DNA of 64,000 bases from Acanthacorydalis orientalis (Eukaryota; Arthropoda; Insecta; Megaloptera; Corydalidae), in the NCBI GenBank assembly GCA_034766995.1, contig CM068315.1:7327185-7391184 (forward strand), read 5' to 3'. Below the pieces are notes generated by a model. It saw only the letters and a program-made list of their open reading frames with translations, was not told where the DNA came from and did no database searches. Below, one piece after another: positions 24,490 through 34,966 of this stretch. Positions within the stretch are counted from its first letter, which is position 1; every line of letters starts with the position of its first letter. The translations under genes and the position numbers were made by a program.

Positions 24490-24570
<81 letters not shown>
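24239..24570. repeat. 332-bp compound (TA)n/(TATG)n/(CATA)n block
   Basis: Alternating pure TA runs and TATG or CATA units repeated several times (for example near 24311, 24341, 24371, 24421, 24481, 24523). The largest simple-sequence block in the window. It abuts the terminal repeat of mar-D at 24571. Confidence 0.96.
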
Positions 24571-24574
<4 letters not shown>

Positions 24575-25786
24575 GGCAATTTGAAAAGTTTGCTTGATAA
24601 TGAAATATTGCATTTATCTTTTTAAAATTACTTTTAGTTTCTAATTTAATTTCTCTAATGTTCAACACACTTTGACAGTGATGCTTCACTTCCTTTAACT
24701 CATCTTAGAAATCTGGTTTTTCAAATTGCGCTTATTGCCGCTTTAAGTTCAATATTTGAAGAAAATCCTTTGCCATCAAGAAATTTTTTGACGATTAAGA
24801 TTAGGTAGAAATTAGACGGAGCTAAATCGTGTGAATGTGGAAGATGGAGCAGCAAATTATATTTCAGTATATAAAAAGGATATTTATATTGGCACGTGCA
24901 TTACCATGATGAAAAATTAGTGTTTTCTTTGATAAAATCTATCTTTTTGCATTTTTTTTTATTTTGTTGATGTAAACGGTTACAATAATACTATCTCATT
25001 ATCGTTTTATCCTCTAAAATATATTCAGTCAACAATATCAGATGAGCATGCCATAAAATGGACACCATAACCTTTTCTGCCGACAAAATTATCTTTTTTA
25101 GTGGCAGAGAATCACAATGCTTCTATTGTTTTGATTATTGTTTTATTCATGGTGTGTAGTAATACATATAAGCTTTATCAGTGGTGACAAATTGACGAAT
25201 ATCAATCTTCATAAAATATTCCAAATATTCTTGAAAAATATACATTCTATTTCTTTTCGTTTTTTCTTCGATAGCTTTTTCAAACTCTAATTCTTCAGTA
25301 AAAATATGAAATTTCCATTTGTCTGAGATGTTTATATCCTTCGCAATTTCAAAAACATTTATTTAACTATCTTATCGTGCACTTTAAAATAACACCGTGC
25401 ACTTAATTAATGATTTCTGGTGTTGTTGCTCTTTTTGAGTGTTTACTTCGGTGGTCAACTTTCAAACTTGTACGAACACTTTTATTCTGCTAACCCATTT
25501 TTTACAGTTGTTAATGAAGATGTACTATCATTCAACATATTTTCACCTTGTTAAAATTTTCCGTTGGTATTAATCTTTTTTTAACAAGAATCTTAATCCC
25601 TGCATGCTATTCAATTTTATCTATTTAAAAAATACACTTAGACAACTTTATTTAACCAGTTTTTAACAGATAGAGTTGATATTTCATAGCTATTCATAAG
25701 ACAGGTGTACCAATACAAAGCAGAAAAATTTTGACATAGCACTAACATCTATATTCCAGGTTTCGAACTTTCAAAATTGTTAAATT
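24571..25786 (-). mobile_element. mar-D mariner, near full length
   Basis: About 1.22 kb. The left end, directly after TA, reads TGAGGGCAATTTGAAAAG. The right end (about 25765-25786) is its diverged inverted counterpart (actttcaaaattg). The element lies head-right on the minus strand and keeps all transposase regions in order, with many stops and frameshifts. Second copy at 47700-48540. Confidence 0.7.
24680..25624 (-). pseudogene. mar-D transposase pseudogene
   Basis: Minus-strand segments align in order to a mariner D,D34D transposase. The N-terminus (IDKIE, stop, then HAGIKILVKK) has the start codon changed to ATA. The first catalytic region reads RQFVTTDKAYMYYYTP, keeping the Asp but changing the usual TWIHHY context. 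The third catalytic region reads LPHSHDLAPSNFYLI, with Asn where Asp is required. Stops occur throughout, so the copy is long dead. About 315 codons span the region, close to the usual 340-350. Confidence 0.7.
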
Positions 25787-26662
25787 TTGAACTTATTTAC
25801 ATAATAATGATTAATTTTGTTTTTAATCAGAAAAATGTGTAGTTATAAAGATTATTAAAAAAATATAATTTTTTTTATTGTTACATGTAAGATGAGATTT
25901 AAAAAGAATAAATTTTATATCGATATAAATATAATATTGTAAACGAATATATAAGCTATTCATTTATATAATTAGTATATATTTATAAAAAAGTATTTTC
26001 AAACATGATAATCGAGAGAAATATAAATTATGCTAACATTTTTATTTATAAGTTCATGCAAATTTAAACTTCATTAAATGATGTGAATTTGATTGATGGA
26101 AACTGCTACCTAAACATTACGAATTATGAATAAATTATGCAGAGAAGTTTAAGTCATTTAAGATTATTATATATGAACTGTAGAAAAAGATTTTATCTAT
26201 TTTCTAAATAATCTAATTACAAACTAAAAGTATTCTTTATATATTAAAACATTTAACAGGGGTGGTAATTTTAATGAGATTAATTAATATTTAAATAGAA
26301 ATTATCATATATTAATTAAAACCGTACATAACTTTTTATAAAGTATCAATTCTGTATGAAAATATTCCCTGATATGAATAATGTATACTTGACTCTAATG
26401 AAAGATACAAATGTACGAAAAAAACCGACATGATTTATGAAAAAAAATATAATACGTATCTTAAGTTGTGATGTGTTGACATTGCAAAAATAAGATTAGA
26501 GATTGCATATTGTCACAAGTTAATTTATATGTATCATGTACGAAATACCACAACCAATTAATGTGACAGCGTTTTATATTTTTAAAGTGAGAAATGTCAT
26601 AACACTCATTGTGTGCACTAGTAATGTTGTCAAAATGTATTTTTAATTGATTGATATCTCTT
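25787..26662. other. Anonymous AT-rich stretch
   Basis: Nothing recognised. Confidence 0.5.
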
Positions 26663-26663
26663 G

Positions 26664-26724
<61 letters not shown>

Positions 26725-26732
26725 TATATATA
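26663..26732. repeat. (TA)n array with one interruption
   Basis: About 70 bp. Confidence 0.96.
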
Positions 26733-27124
26733 CATATGTAGCGTCTTTCAGTATATCTATTTTTTTCAAATACTAATTATTTTAGTATTTAATATTATAC
26801 TGTGATTGTTTTAAATAATTAGTATTAAAAATATCTTTATGTTTTATAATTGAGTTTCAGAATTTAAACAATTATTAACATGTTCAAGCATGGATTTAAA
26901 ATTTATGACCTTTATTTTAAATGTTTGATAGCAACTATCAATATCTTTTTATAATTCGTTCTCTCATTTTTATTGTAACACAACGATTATTTTTTCCAGT
27001 AAATGAATAATCATTTCTTTTTTCTTTATGGAAATTAATTTATAATATTTTTTCAGTATTAACTAATTCGGATTTATATGCTAAATGGAAACATAAATTA
27101 GTGTAGAATATAGTTTTGATATTG

Positions 27125-27310
27125 GACTTAATTCATTTTCACAAATCAATTGTTTTTCATCTCTTTATTCAGCACTAAGGTAGAAAACACTCAGATTTTT
27201 CTGTATCTTGGTGCCTTAATGATGATAGCATTATCATTTAATTTCACATAAGTATCAGTCAGAAATGAACAATAATAATTTATTTAATATTCTTGTTAAG
27301 AATATTATTT
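27125..27310. repeat. FB1 repeat copy
   Basis: ttttcacaaatcaattg followed by tttttctgtatcttggtgcc and tgatgatagcattatcattt, the same word order as 30610-30880 and 9575-9650. Confidence 0.45.
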
Positions 27311-27610
27311 GTGGTGTCTGGTGTAAAAAATAATTCTTTTGTGCAAATTAATAAGTGTACAAAATGAGTGGAGAATATTTCAAATGGAATTATTTTAATT
27401 TAGAATAATTTTTTATACATAAAGTTTTATGACGCTAATCCGGGTATTTTTTTGAACAAACCTTCTACTTGAAAAAATACTCTCTGTGTTAGTACAAGTA
27501 ATTATGTAATATTAAAATTTATTTAGAAATGTTCTACAAATGTTTAATATAAAGGTAAATATTTGTTTAATATAAAGTACATTATTTTCTTCCTTATTTT
27601 AGATGATTTA

Positions 27611-27611
27611 C

Positions 27612-27671
<60 letters not shown>
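27611..27671. repeat. (TA)n microsatellite
   Basis: About 55-60 bp. Confidence 0.96.
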
Positions 27672-27674
<3 letters not shown>

Positions 27675-27878
27675 CAAAATATGATATTAATAAAATAAGA
27701 TATAAATTTCCAATGATTAGTAACTTATAATATTGTACTGTTATATCATACAAGTAAATATCTAATCACTTTTCTGAGGTGTTAGTTTTAACAAAAACAA
27801 AATTAGAACAGTTATCTTTAAATTAAACAAAGTTTATCATGCGTTTTTTGATCAATTCGATTTCAAATTTGTCTTGTT

Positions 27879-27899
27879 TCTCTCTCTCTCTATTTATAA

Positions 27900-27945
<46 letters not shown>
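27879..27945. repeat. (CT)n and (TA)n compound
   Basis: CT 27879-27891, short spacer, TA 27904-27945. Confidence 0.95.
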
Positions 27946-27947
<2 letters not shown>

Positions 27948-29320
27948 ATGCTAATGTATGTATCTATTCAAATTTTAACAATATACTTCTGTAAAAAACC
28001 CTCTTTTAAACTGTTACAGTTTAAACGATCTAACACCTATTTTTTTCTTTATATTTTATAATAATCTAATTTATTTCAATTTAATTTAATTTCGCCTAAT
28101 GATGGTAGTCGAATAAAAAAATATTTATTAACTTATTAGCTGTGTATGACGAATATACTCGTTATGAAGATGAATTTGATCAATAAAATTATTGATTTTT
28201 CAAAAAAATCACTTTCCATTTTGTTAAAATTTAATTCAGTTTTACAACAGCTGCATATACTCTGTGTTTGATGAGTATGCTCATCATCCATTCATTTTTG
28301 CAACACGATATAGGTACATACTTTTAAAATAGGACGACGCAGATAACAGGTTAATAGTCTTAAATTTAAAAAAAAGTAGTATAGGTATTATTATACAAAA
28401 AAGGATAAAGCACCTGGTTTAGTATTCTCTTTGTGACTCTCTGTATTTCAAAGCTCTTAGTAAATAATTTTTATTGTCCATCTATTGGCATTAAATCGTT
28501 TAATGATGAAAAAAATAGAAGATGCTTTCCTCCAGGAGTAACACTTTAAAGAATGTTTTAAAAATAATTTAGATAAAAAATCTGTAAATAATTTAATTTC
28601 AATTCACTGTCTATGAACTTATGTTTAGTTTTTATGAATACTGAAATATTTTGTCAATTAAATCGAAAAATGAAAAATGAAATGTATAACAATTGAGTAA
28701 TTTAAAATAAATATCCTTAATTTTAAATTTAAATCAGTCACATGCTTTTCTATCTTCATATCACATAACGAACATTTTCAAACAAAAAGTTTATCATACC
28801 CTATTTTACATCTTTCTGATTTTTTTTTAAAAAAAACTATATTTTTTATATTATATTTTAACTAAGTTTAAAATGACGAAGGAATATATCACACATTTTG
28901 AAAATAATAATTATATAAATTTTATATTTCTTATTATACAATTTATTAATTTTTTTGTTAATTTTTCGTATTAATCCTTCTTAATTAATAAATAAAAAGT
29001 TAAGATAACATTTGTTTTTGATACAATTTTTGAGCTTAAAAAATCTATATATGATTTCATTCACTGTAATTTTTGTTTTTTTTTATTGAATATTTGCAGA
29101 ATGTTATTTGGTAAGACATGCTTTTTATTTATGTGATATTTTGTATAAAACATGACAGTTAATTTAAAATATAATGTTTGTTTAAAAAGGTTATGTTGAA
29201 ATTAAATTCAAATTTATATATATATATATATAAGTAATTAAGTGTAAAATATTCCAAATTAATAATAATGACTTCAATTATCAGAATAGAAAGTTACAGT
29301 GAATATTAAAGAGTAATTAC
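27946..29320. other. Anonymous AT-rich stretch
   Basis: One short TA array at 29214-29232; otherwise nothing recognised. Confidence 0.5.
29214..29232. repeat. Short (TA)n array
   Basis: 19 bp. Confidence 0.93.
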
Positions 29321-29660
29321 TTTTAAATCACGCGATGTTTACAAGTCATAAGTGCATAGTCGATGGAAGAGGGAGGTCTATATTGAAAGCATGTATCGTT
29401 TGTAATACTTTTGAGAGACGCTGATCGAATCTACATGTAAGTTCATTACAATCAGCACGTAGCGTTTGACGAACCGCGTCATTACATGGCGTGCACTCGC
29501 AAACTTACAGTTCATTGTCAGTTTGATTTTATCAGGCTGGGATGTGCTCATTTCATCGGTCGGCCTCTGAACGTGTAGGTGTACACTGCATTAAGGGTAA
29601 TGAGTTCAAATGAGTATACGCCTTGCAGACTATAAAACGATAGATATACATATACACACA
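29320..29660. other. GC-elevated island, function unknown
   Basis: About 340 bp without arrays and with higher GC and CpG words. No ORF of 60 codons on either strand. A strong plus-strand 5' splice-site sequence GTAAGT follows ctacat (GT at 29436-29437). Non-coding exon or regulatory DNA are both open. Confidence 0.3.
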
Positions 29661-29969
29661 TATACAGGCGAATGAGAATTTATGGGCTTTATTACATTTG
29701 TAAGCTTTTCTGAAATGACAATCGAAATGAGATTTCTATATTTTTAATAATATATCATTCTTTGGAACAGTAAAGTGAAAATATGTATCTGATGATTGAT
29801 CTAGAGATAAATAAAAATTGTTTTAAATACATATTGAAATTTAAAAATTGAATGATAATTTATCGGAAAATAGGAATATATGTTCTATATTTTTGTACCT
29901 GAACTATTTTATAAACCGTAGTCTTATTATCATAGGCTTCATTTATTTATTGAAAATTTTGCTTACATT

Positions 29970-29989
29970 TATATATATATATATATATA
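29970..29989. repeat. Short (TA)n array
   Basis: 20 bp. Confidence 0.93.
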
Positions 29990-30376
29990 CGTAATCCTCG
30001 ATTTCCACGGTGTACGAATTACACTGTTTTGATTTAAACCTATTGAAGGAATGCTGAAAAACTTCCATTTACGCGGCTTTATTTCTGTTTAATACGGTCA
30101 CAAAATTGCAAAAAAGATGTGATTAGAAAAGAAGTAAATGGAAAATTAACAAGTGGAAGATGATACCGAATTAACACTTTTTTTATTTGTTTTTAATGTT
30201 TTCGGAACTATTTTATAAAATGTATTTTCTAGTTTTATTAAAAATAATTAAAAATTTGATTACGGATTTGTAAATCCTATCTCTTATTTTGAATATGAGA
30301 TGTGATCTAGAATTGCAGGATTTCGATTTACACTCTAATTTTGAAGAACAAATCTACCGTGTGAATTGAGGGTTAG

Positions 30377-30382
<6 letters not shown>

Positions 30383-30427
<45 letters not shown>

Positions 30428-30446
30428 ACGTATATATATATATATC
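30383..30446. repeat. (TA)n with one interruption
   Basis: Two TA runs separated by agacg. Confidence 0.95.
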
Positions 30447-30599
30447 AATAAAATATTATGTTTAAAAAATTCAACTACAATTCTTTAAAACACCAATAAA
30501 TCAAACAACTTTAAACATAATTTTTTCATGGGTTTATCAAGCATTTTTGTCATAGAGACATTAATCAATTTATAAATAGCAGTACAATTCTAACACTGT

Positions 30600-30935
30600 G
30601 GATAAATTTACTTTCACAAATTAGTTATTTTTTCAACCCACGTACCTTTTCTTATCAAAAATGTTCAATAAATGGTTATTAATCATTTGTTATTTTTTAT
30701 TATGCACGTTTCAATGGCCCTACTATCATTTTTTGAGCACTAATATACATAAAACTCGGTAGATACAAGATAATGTACATTTTTCTATACCTTTGGAGTT
30801 CTGAGGATGATGGCATCGGTATTGAAATGCGCATAATTTACAGTAAAAATGATCAATAATCATTTATTATACTTCTATGATCAGACCTTTTGTAACTTAT
30901 GGGGTGAAAATGAATGCATTTTCTGAAATAAATTA
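30600..30935. mobile_element. FB1 palindromic element, most complete copy
   Basis: The left arm (about 30655-30750) contains ttattaatcatttg, ttatgcacgtttcaatgg and actatcattttttgagcac. The reverse complement of the right arm (about 30795-30885) contains ttattgatcattttt, ttatgcgcatttcaatac and gccatcatcctcagaactcc in the same order, so the unit is a degenerate palindrome of about 340 bp. Six partial relatives lie at 9575, 11365, 11955, 19655, 20285 and 27125. No ORF; behaves like a foldback MITE family. Confidence 0.6.
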
Positions 30936-31225
30936 TTAATCCATATATTAGAAATTCAACATTTACTGATATAACTGATTATTTTTTATAAAAAAAATGC
31001 AGTGGTCAATTTATTTTTAGATTTTTTTTTATTTTTAGATCTATATAATTTATTTTGGTTTAAATATTTTTTACATTAAATATGTATATCATTAATGTGT
31101 TCTAATATCTTATTTAATTATTTTTATGTATTATTTGAATTATATTGAATTATATTATATTTTCATGTAATTGCATGAAAATAAAACAAGTTACAAAATC
31201 ATTCAGGTCACATATTAAATATATA
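30936..31225. other. Anonymous AT-rich stretch
   Basis: Nothing recognised. Confidence 0.5.
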
Positions 31226-31776
31226 TTAGGTTGGTAGAAAAGGAATTACGGTTTATGATCTTTAAATTCATATACATTTTTTCATTTGTGGTCCAGAAGT
31301 GTTGGATGACTAACGTCTAACTTTTGTGCAAGCTCTCGAATTGTTGTGCGTGGTTTTGATTCAATTAACACATTCATTTGGTCATTATGAACAGAAGAAG
31401 GATGCCTGCGACCTTCTTCATCTTCAAGGTTCTCGTTCCCAGCACGAAATTTTTGGATTCACCATTGCACCATACTTTCATTGCCAGTACCTACACCAAA
31501 ATCATCGTTTAGTTTACAAGCAGTTTCTTCTGCTTTACCACCCGTTTTGAACTCATACAAAATATTGCTTTTATTTGCTTCTTTTCTATTATTATTCATT
31601 AACCCAATTTGAAGCAAAATTAATAATAAAAACAAAGTCGATGTTATCAAAATAGAGACTGAAAAATGCACTTTAAAATGATGTTAACATGAACACAATG
31701 AAATGACACTTTCATCGAAAAAAATATGGTTAAAATTCAGAAAACAAAACGCGTATTTATTTTTCTACCAACCTAA
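31226..31776 (-). mobile_element. mar-B mariner deletion derivative, copy 1 (551 bp)
   Basis: Flanked by TA on both sides (31224-31225, 31777-31778). Ends TTAGGTTGGTAGAAAAGGAA and, reverse-complemented, TTAGGTTGGTAGAAAAATAA form an excellent terminal inverted repeat. The 5' end is on the right. It contains a transposase N-terminal region, then a direct join to 3' untranslated sequence. The catalytic domain is absent. Three more copies share this join (34586, 38236, 58605). It is the least decayed copy. Confidence 0.85.
31285..31601 (-). pseudogene. mar-B transposase, DNA-binding domain only
   Basis: From the ATG at about 31601 the minus strand reads MNNNRKEANKSNILYEFKTG and continues through the first HTH (KAEETACKLNDDFGVGTGNE, then MVQW). 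A stop (TGG to TGA) falls at the usual VQWWFQKF position. Beyond it, in frame, are FRAGNENLEDEEGRRHPSSV and the second HTH PRTTIRELAQKLDVSHPTLL. The reading then ends at DH beside the deletion join. With the single stop ignored this is a roughly 105-residue mariner paired-like DNA-binding domain lacking all three catalytic Asp. It cannot transpose. Residual DNA-binding function is conceivable but unsupported. Confidence 0.8.
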
Positions 31777-32058
31777 TATATACATAACCAAATCAGAAAT
31801 ATAATTAATTAAAATTACCAATTGGTTCAAACTTTCGAATTTTATAAAGTATTTTTTTTCATTATTAAATAAAGTTTCTGATTATATTTGAAACAATTTA
31901 ATAGACTGAAACTCTATTGTGTATGCTTTGTATAAAAAAATTCGACATATGATTATCTTACAAAAAAACATTTAAACAATACTATCAGTTTGTTTAGTCA
32001 TTCGAAAATTCTAGCTCATTCATCTCTAACTTCTTTTAAATTAATGAACATTTTCCTG
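31777..32058. other. Anonymous AT-rich stretch
   Basis: Nothing recognised. Confidence 0.5.
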
Positions 32059-32066
32059 TTAATTAA

Positions 32067-32456
32067 TACGTTCAACCCGATTTTTCGTATTCTGAATGAT
32101 GGGTCAGCGTGTGATTAAAAGTTGTTTATTCTTCTGGTGGCGCTTGTTTGCTTGTTTTTGTTATCAGTGATTTTCTGTTTAGTTTATGATAAGCAAGCAA
32201 GTGAATGTGTAACATTAACTGCTAAGTTCAGTCTACACAATGAATATTTATTATTTAGTTTCCTCCTATAATTTTACATTTAGATGCAGTGTTCCTTAAA
32301 TTATGCTTTTATAAATATAATTGGAAACATATATGTGAACCACCAGTAGCTCACGCCGCCTGATGTTGAGAACTATGTGTAGACCACCGGTGACTCTTCC
32401 CGCTTGATAAAAGCACAGCTTGTGGACCACCAGTGATCCACGTCAGGTTGAACGTG
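32067..32456. mobile_element. piggyBac-like MITE with internal tandem repeats, 390 bp
   Basis: Bounded by TTAA (32063-32066 and 32457-32460). The left end TACGTTCAACCCGA and the reverse-complemented right end CACGTTCAACCTGA match at 12 of 14. The right part holds a 43-44-bp tandem repeat starting at 32335, 32379 and 32422, each unit beginning gtRgaccaccRgtg and containing the semi-palindrome CACCRGTG. No ORF. Confidence 0.65.
32335..32446. repeat. 43-44-bp tandem repeat, about 2.5 units
   Basis: Unit starts 32335 (gtgaaccaccagt), 32379 (gtagaccaccggt), 32422 (gtggaccaccagt). GC-rich relative to surroundings. Lies at the right end of the TTAA-flanked MITE. Confidence 0.75.
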
Positions 32457-32738
32457 TTAAAATTTTACACAGAAAATGTTTCATTTAAAATAATGAAGGC
32501 CTTTAAAAGAATATCAAACGATTATTACATTTATAATAGTCATATTTTTATTTTTTATTCTTCGACTTTTGGATCTACGGTTATATATCTAACCAAAAAT
32601 CGAAATTGGTCGAAAAAAACGATATATTCCTTTATCAAATCGTTTTGTCATTTGTTTATATTCAGATTTAAAAAAATAGAGAACACTACTTTTTGATTTT
32701 TCCTTGTGTTCGTATACTAATATTCTTGTATTTTTCTT

Positions 32739-32765
32739 ATATATATATATATATATATATATATA
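32739..32765. repeat. (TA)n microsatellite
   Basis: 27 bp. Directly borders the LINE fragment. Confidence 0.95.
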
Positions 32766-33246
32766 GATTATGTTTGAGGGGGGGGGAAGCTATCTTGCCT
32801 CCCGGCACTTAGACTCGAAGTCCATTATGCCTTCCCTCGGCTGATCAAAACTGCTCGGGAAGTCTCGCTTCCTTCCAGAAGCCTATCAGCCTGCCAGAGT
32901 TTATAGATCCTAGTTCGGCCGCGGTGAGGAGAAACTCCCCAAACCATCGTCGCCTTAAATTAAGTGAATGGGGGTCTCGTTGCCCCCCCCCCACACCATC
33001 TACACTTCCCGTCCATCCTTCGGCCTTGTATATGTTCGTGGTAGCTTAGTCTCCCGTGTCCTGTGACAATTCGCACCAGGAGCCGGGAGAAGGATCTTCC
33101 ACTTGTATAGATTCTCTTAGTCCAGTCCTTATTTGGGCCCTGGCCTAAGAATGTCCTGGATTGACGACAACCGTCAATCTTTAGCCACCATTCTGTGTGT
33201 TCTGACTCGACCCACTCCTGAATGGCGCCCTTGACCCATCCCAGCC

Positions 33247-33247
<1 letters not shown>
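32766..33247 (-). mobile_element. Non-LTR retrotransposon ORF2 C-terminal fragment (I/R1/Jockey type)
   Basis: The most GC-rich block in the window (about 55 %). One minus-strand frame reads continuously WLGWVKGAIQEWVESEHTEW, then WLKIDGCRQSRTFLGQGPNK, RLLVRIVTGHGRLSYHEHIQ and GKCRWCGGG near 32990. The TGH..L..H spacing followed by CxxC is the region after RNase H and before the C-terminal zinc-binding motif of such ORF2 proteins. A run of C (about 32986) breaks the frame, after which the reading resumes as TPIHLI. Both ends meet TA arrays, so the fragment is truncated at both sides. Clade not resolvable by eye. Confidence 0.7.

Positions 33248-33248
<1 letters not shown>

Positions 33249-33306
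<58 letters not shown>
33249..33306. repeat. (TA)n microsatellite
   Basis: 58 bp. Directly borders the LINE fragment. Confidence 0.97.
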
Positions 33307-33310
<4 letters not shown>

Positions 33311-33640
33311 CTGTTTCCTTGAAGGCGGCTTCAGATTATTACAAAGTTCCTATCAAATGTGAACCCTCTTTATGTTTTAATGGATAATGTATTATCTCTA
33401 CAAAGATACAATCTAAATCCCATTAATTCTTTAATTTCTTAATTTGAATTCAGTTAATAGGTTTGTTTTTATTTGAGTAGAAGCTCACACATAATCGACC
33501 TTACAGTACAATGTAAAGAACACAATGAAACGATATACGTCGATAAAATGAATATAAAAGAATGGTTAGTCATTAACATATTTTGTGTCTCATTAAAGAT
33601 CAGTAAATAAAAGATAAAAGTATTGCTGTCGATCAAGATA
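33307..33640. other. Anonymous AT-rich stretch
   Basis: Nothing recognised. Confidence 0.5.
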
Positions 33641-34030
33641 CGTCCTAATCATTCTAAAATAGAGCATCTAAAGAAGTGTCTATGTCTCGAGACCGTACTC
33701 GACGACTTAATCTTTCGACTAGTTGAGAAAAAAAAGTGACACGCCAATTGAGCAGTGTACAAAGTATAAATCCGTTCATTACAGTACTACTGATATTAAT
33801 GCGTGATTGTGCTTGGTGAGCTAGTTGTTCGGTTAACTGACTGACTTGCACGCTTAATGCCCGCCGTTGATACATTTTAGTTCTCGTAATATCCTCCTGT
33901 ATTCTGTGTGTGTGCTGATTCTTTGAACGCTAGATACTTATAGACGACCGAATACCACTCGTGCTTCGCCACAAGCGTTGAAGATTCAGACCCCTGACTG
34001 ACAGATTCAATAGCTGCTGCAATGATCCCT
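33640..34030. other. GC-elevated island with a 73-codon minus ORF
   Basis: Array-free. The minus-strand ORF 33654-33875 starts MYQRRALSVQVSQLTEQLAH and is amphipathic in its first 30 residues, with no recognised domain. The ATG context aactaaaATG is acceptable for an insect start. Could equally be non-coding. Confidence 0.25.
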
Positions 34031-34467
34031 TTTCAAGATTATAATAAGAGAGATGAGATTCATAACATAGTTATGAATGACTGTAAGTCATTTGTTGGTA
34101 AAACTATCATTTATTTTTTATTGGCATCAAAGTCTAGCGAAATCTTCAATTTGCACTTTTTTTTTCACTAATAATGTACAAATAATGAACAACAAATATT
34201 TTTAACTACACGGATCTAATTAATAATAAATCAGCCATATTTTTTACTATGTATAATTTTATGCACGCTGTTGTGAATCATACTACTATATCCCATTTTA
34301 ATAATTAATTACATAAATTTAAAATATATTTTTTTAGTATGAAATTAATGCATCGTTACTAAATTTATTCTATAGGTAATAAACAGCAGAGAATATTTTA
34401 ATTATGTGATTAATAATAATTGACTAATAAGTCATATATTTATGGTACATTTGAATTTATAAGGCGT
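34031..34467. other. Anonymous AT-rich stretch
   Basis: Contains a perfect 9-bp hairpin ATTCATAAC-ata-GTTATGAAT at 34058-34078 and nothing else recognisable. Confidence 0.6.

Positions 34468-34512
<45 letters not shown>
34468..34512. repeat. (CA)n(TA)n compound
   Basis: CA 34468-34486, TA to 34512. Confidence 0.96.
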
Positions 34513-34513
<1 letters not shown>

Positions 34514-34585
34514 GTAATTATTCAGAAAATTAATGAACGATTTTTTTATGTATGATTCAAAAATGACAGTACATTCAAATATATA

Positions 34586-34964
34586 TTAGGGTGGTAGTAA
34601 AATAATTACGGTTTATGACCTTCAAATTCATATTCATACATTAGCTGTCTTAAGTGGTATAGAACTGTTGAATGACTAACGCCTAACGTTTGTACGAGCT
34701 CTCGAATTGTTGTGCGTGGTTCTGATTCAACTAATGGCTTCAGTTGGTCGTTATGAACTGAAGAAGGACGTCCGCGAATTATTTCAATAACCCAATTTGA
34801 AGCAAAATTAATAATAAAACTAAACTCGATGTTACCAAAATATAGACCGAAAAGTGCACTTTAAAATGATATTAACCTGAATATCATGAAATGACACTTT
34901 CATTTAAAAATATTAAGGTTAGAATTTAGAATACAAAACCGTAATTATTTTCCTACCAATCTAA
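34586..34964 (-). mobile_element. mar-B mariner deletion derivative, copy 2 (379 bp)
   Basis: TA on both sides (34584-34585, 34965-34966). Ends TTAGGGTGGTAGTAAAATAA and, reverse-complemented, TTAGATTGGTAGGAAAATAA. Same join of second HTH to 3' untranslated region as copy 1, plus a second internal deletion. Codons of the first HTH and linker are missing, so gaaggacgtccgcg runs straight into the 5' untranslated region. Only about 50 codons (second HTH, reading PRTTIRELVQTLGVSHSTVL) remain. Confidence 0.82.
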
Positions 34965-34966
34965 TA

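Larger units (their letters stand above)
29661..30590. other. Anonymous AT-rich stretch with two arrays
   Basis: TA arrays at 29970-29989 and 30383-30446; nothing else. Confidence 0.5.

Noticed and set aside
31326..31550. Plus-strand 74-codon ORF
   Set aside because: It is the antisense shadow of the mar-B transposase remnant on the minus strand.
31285..31601. mar-B DNA-binding ORF as a domesticated host gene
   Set aside because: It still lies between terminal repeats and TA flanks, has an internal stop, and exists in several decayed copies. Domestication would need an intact, single-copy, conserved frame.
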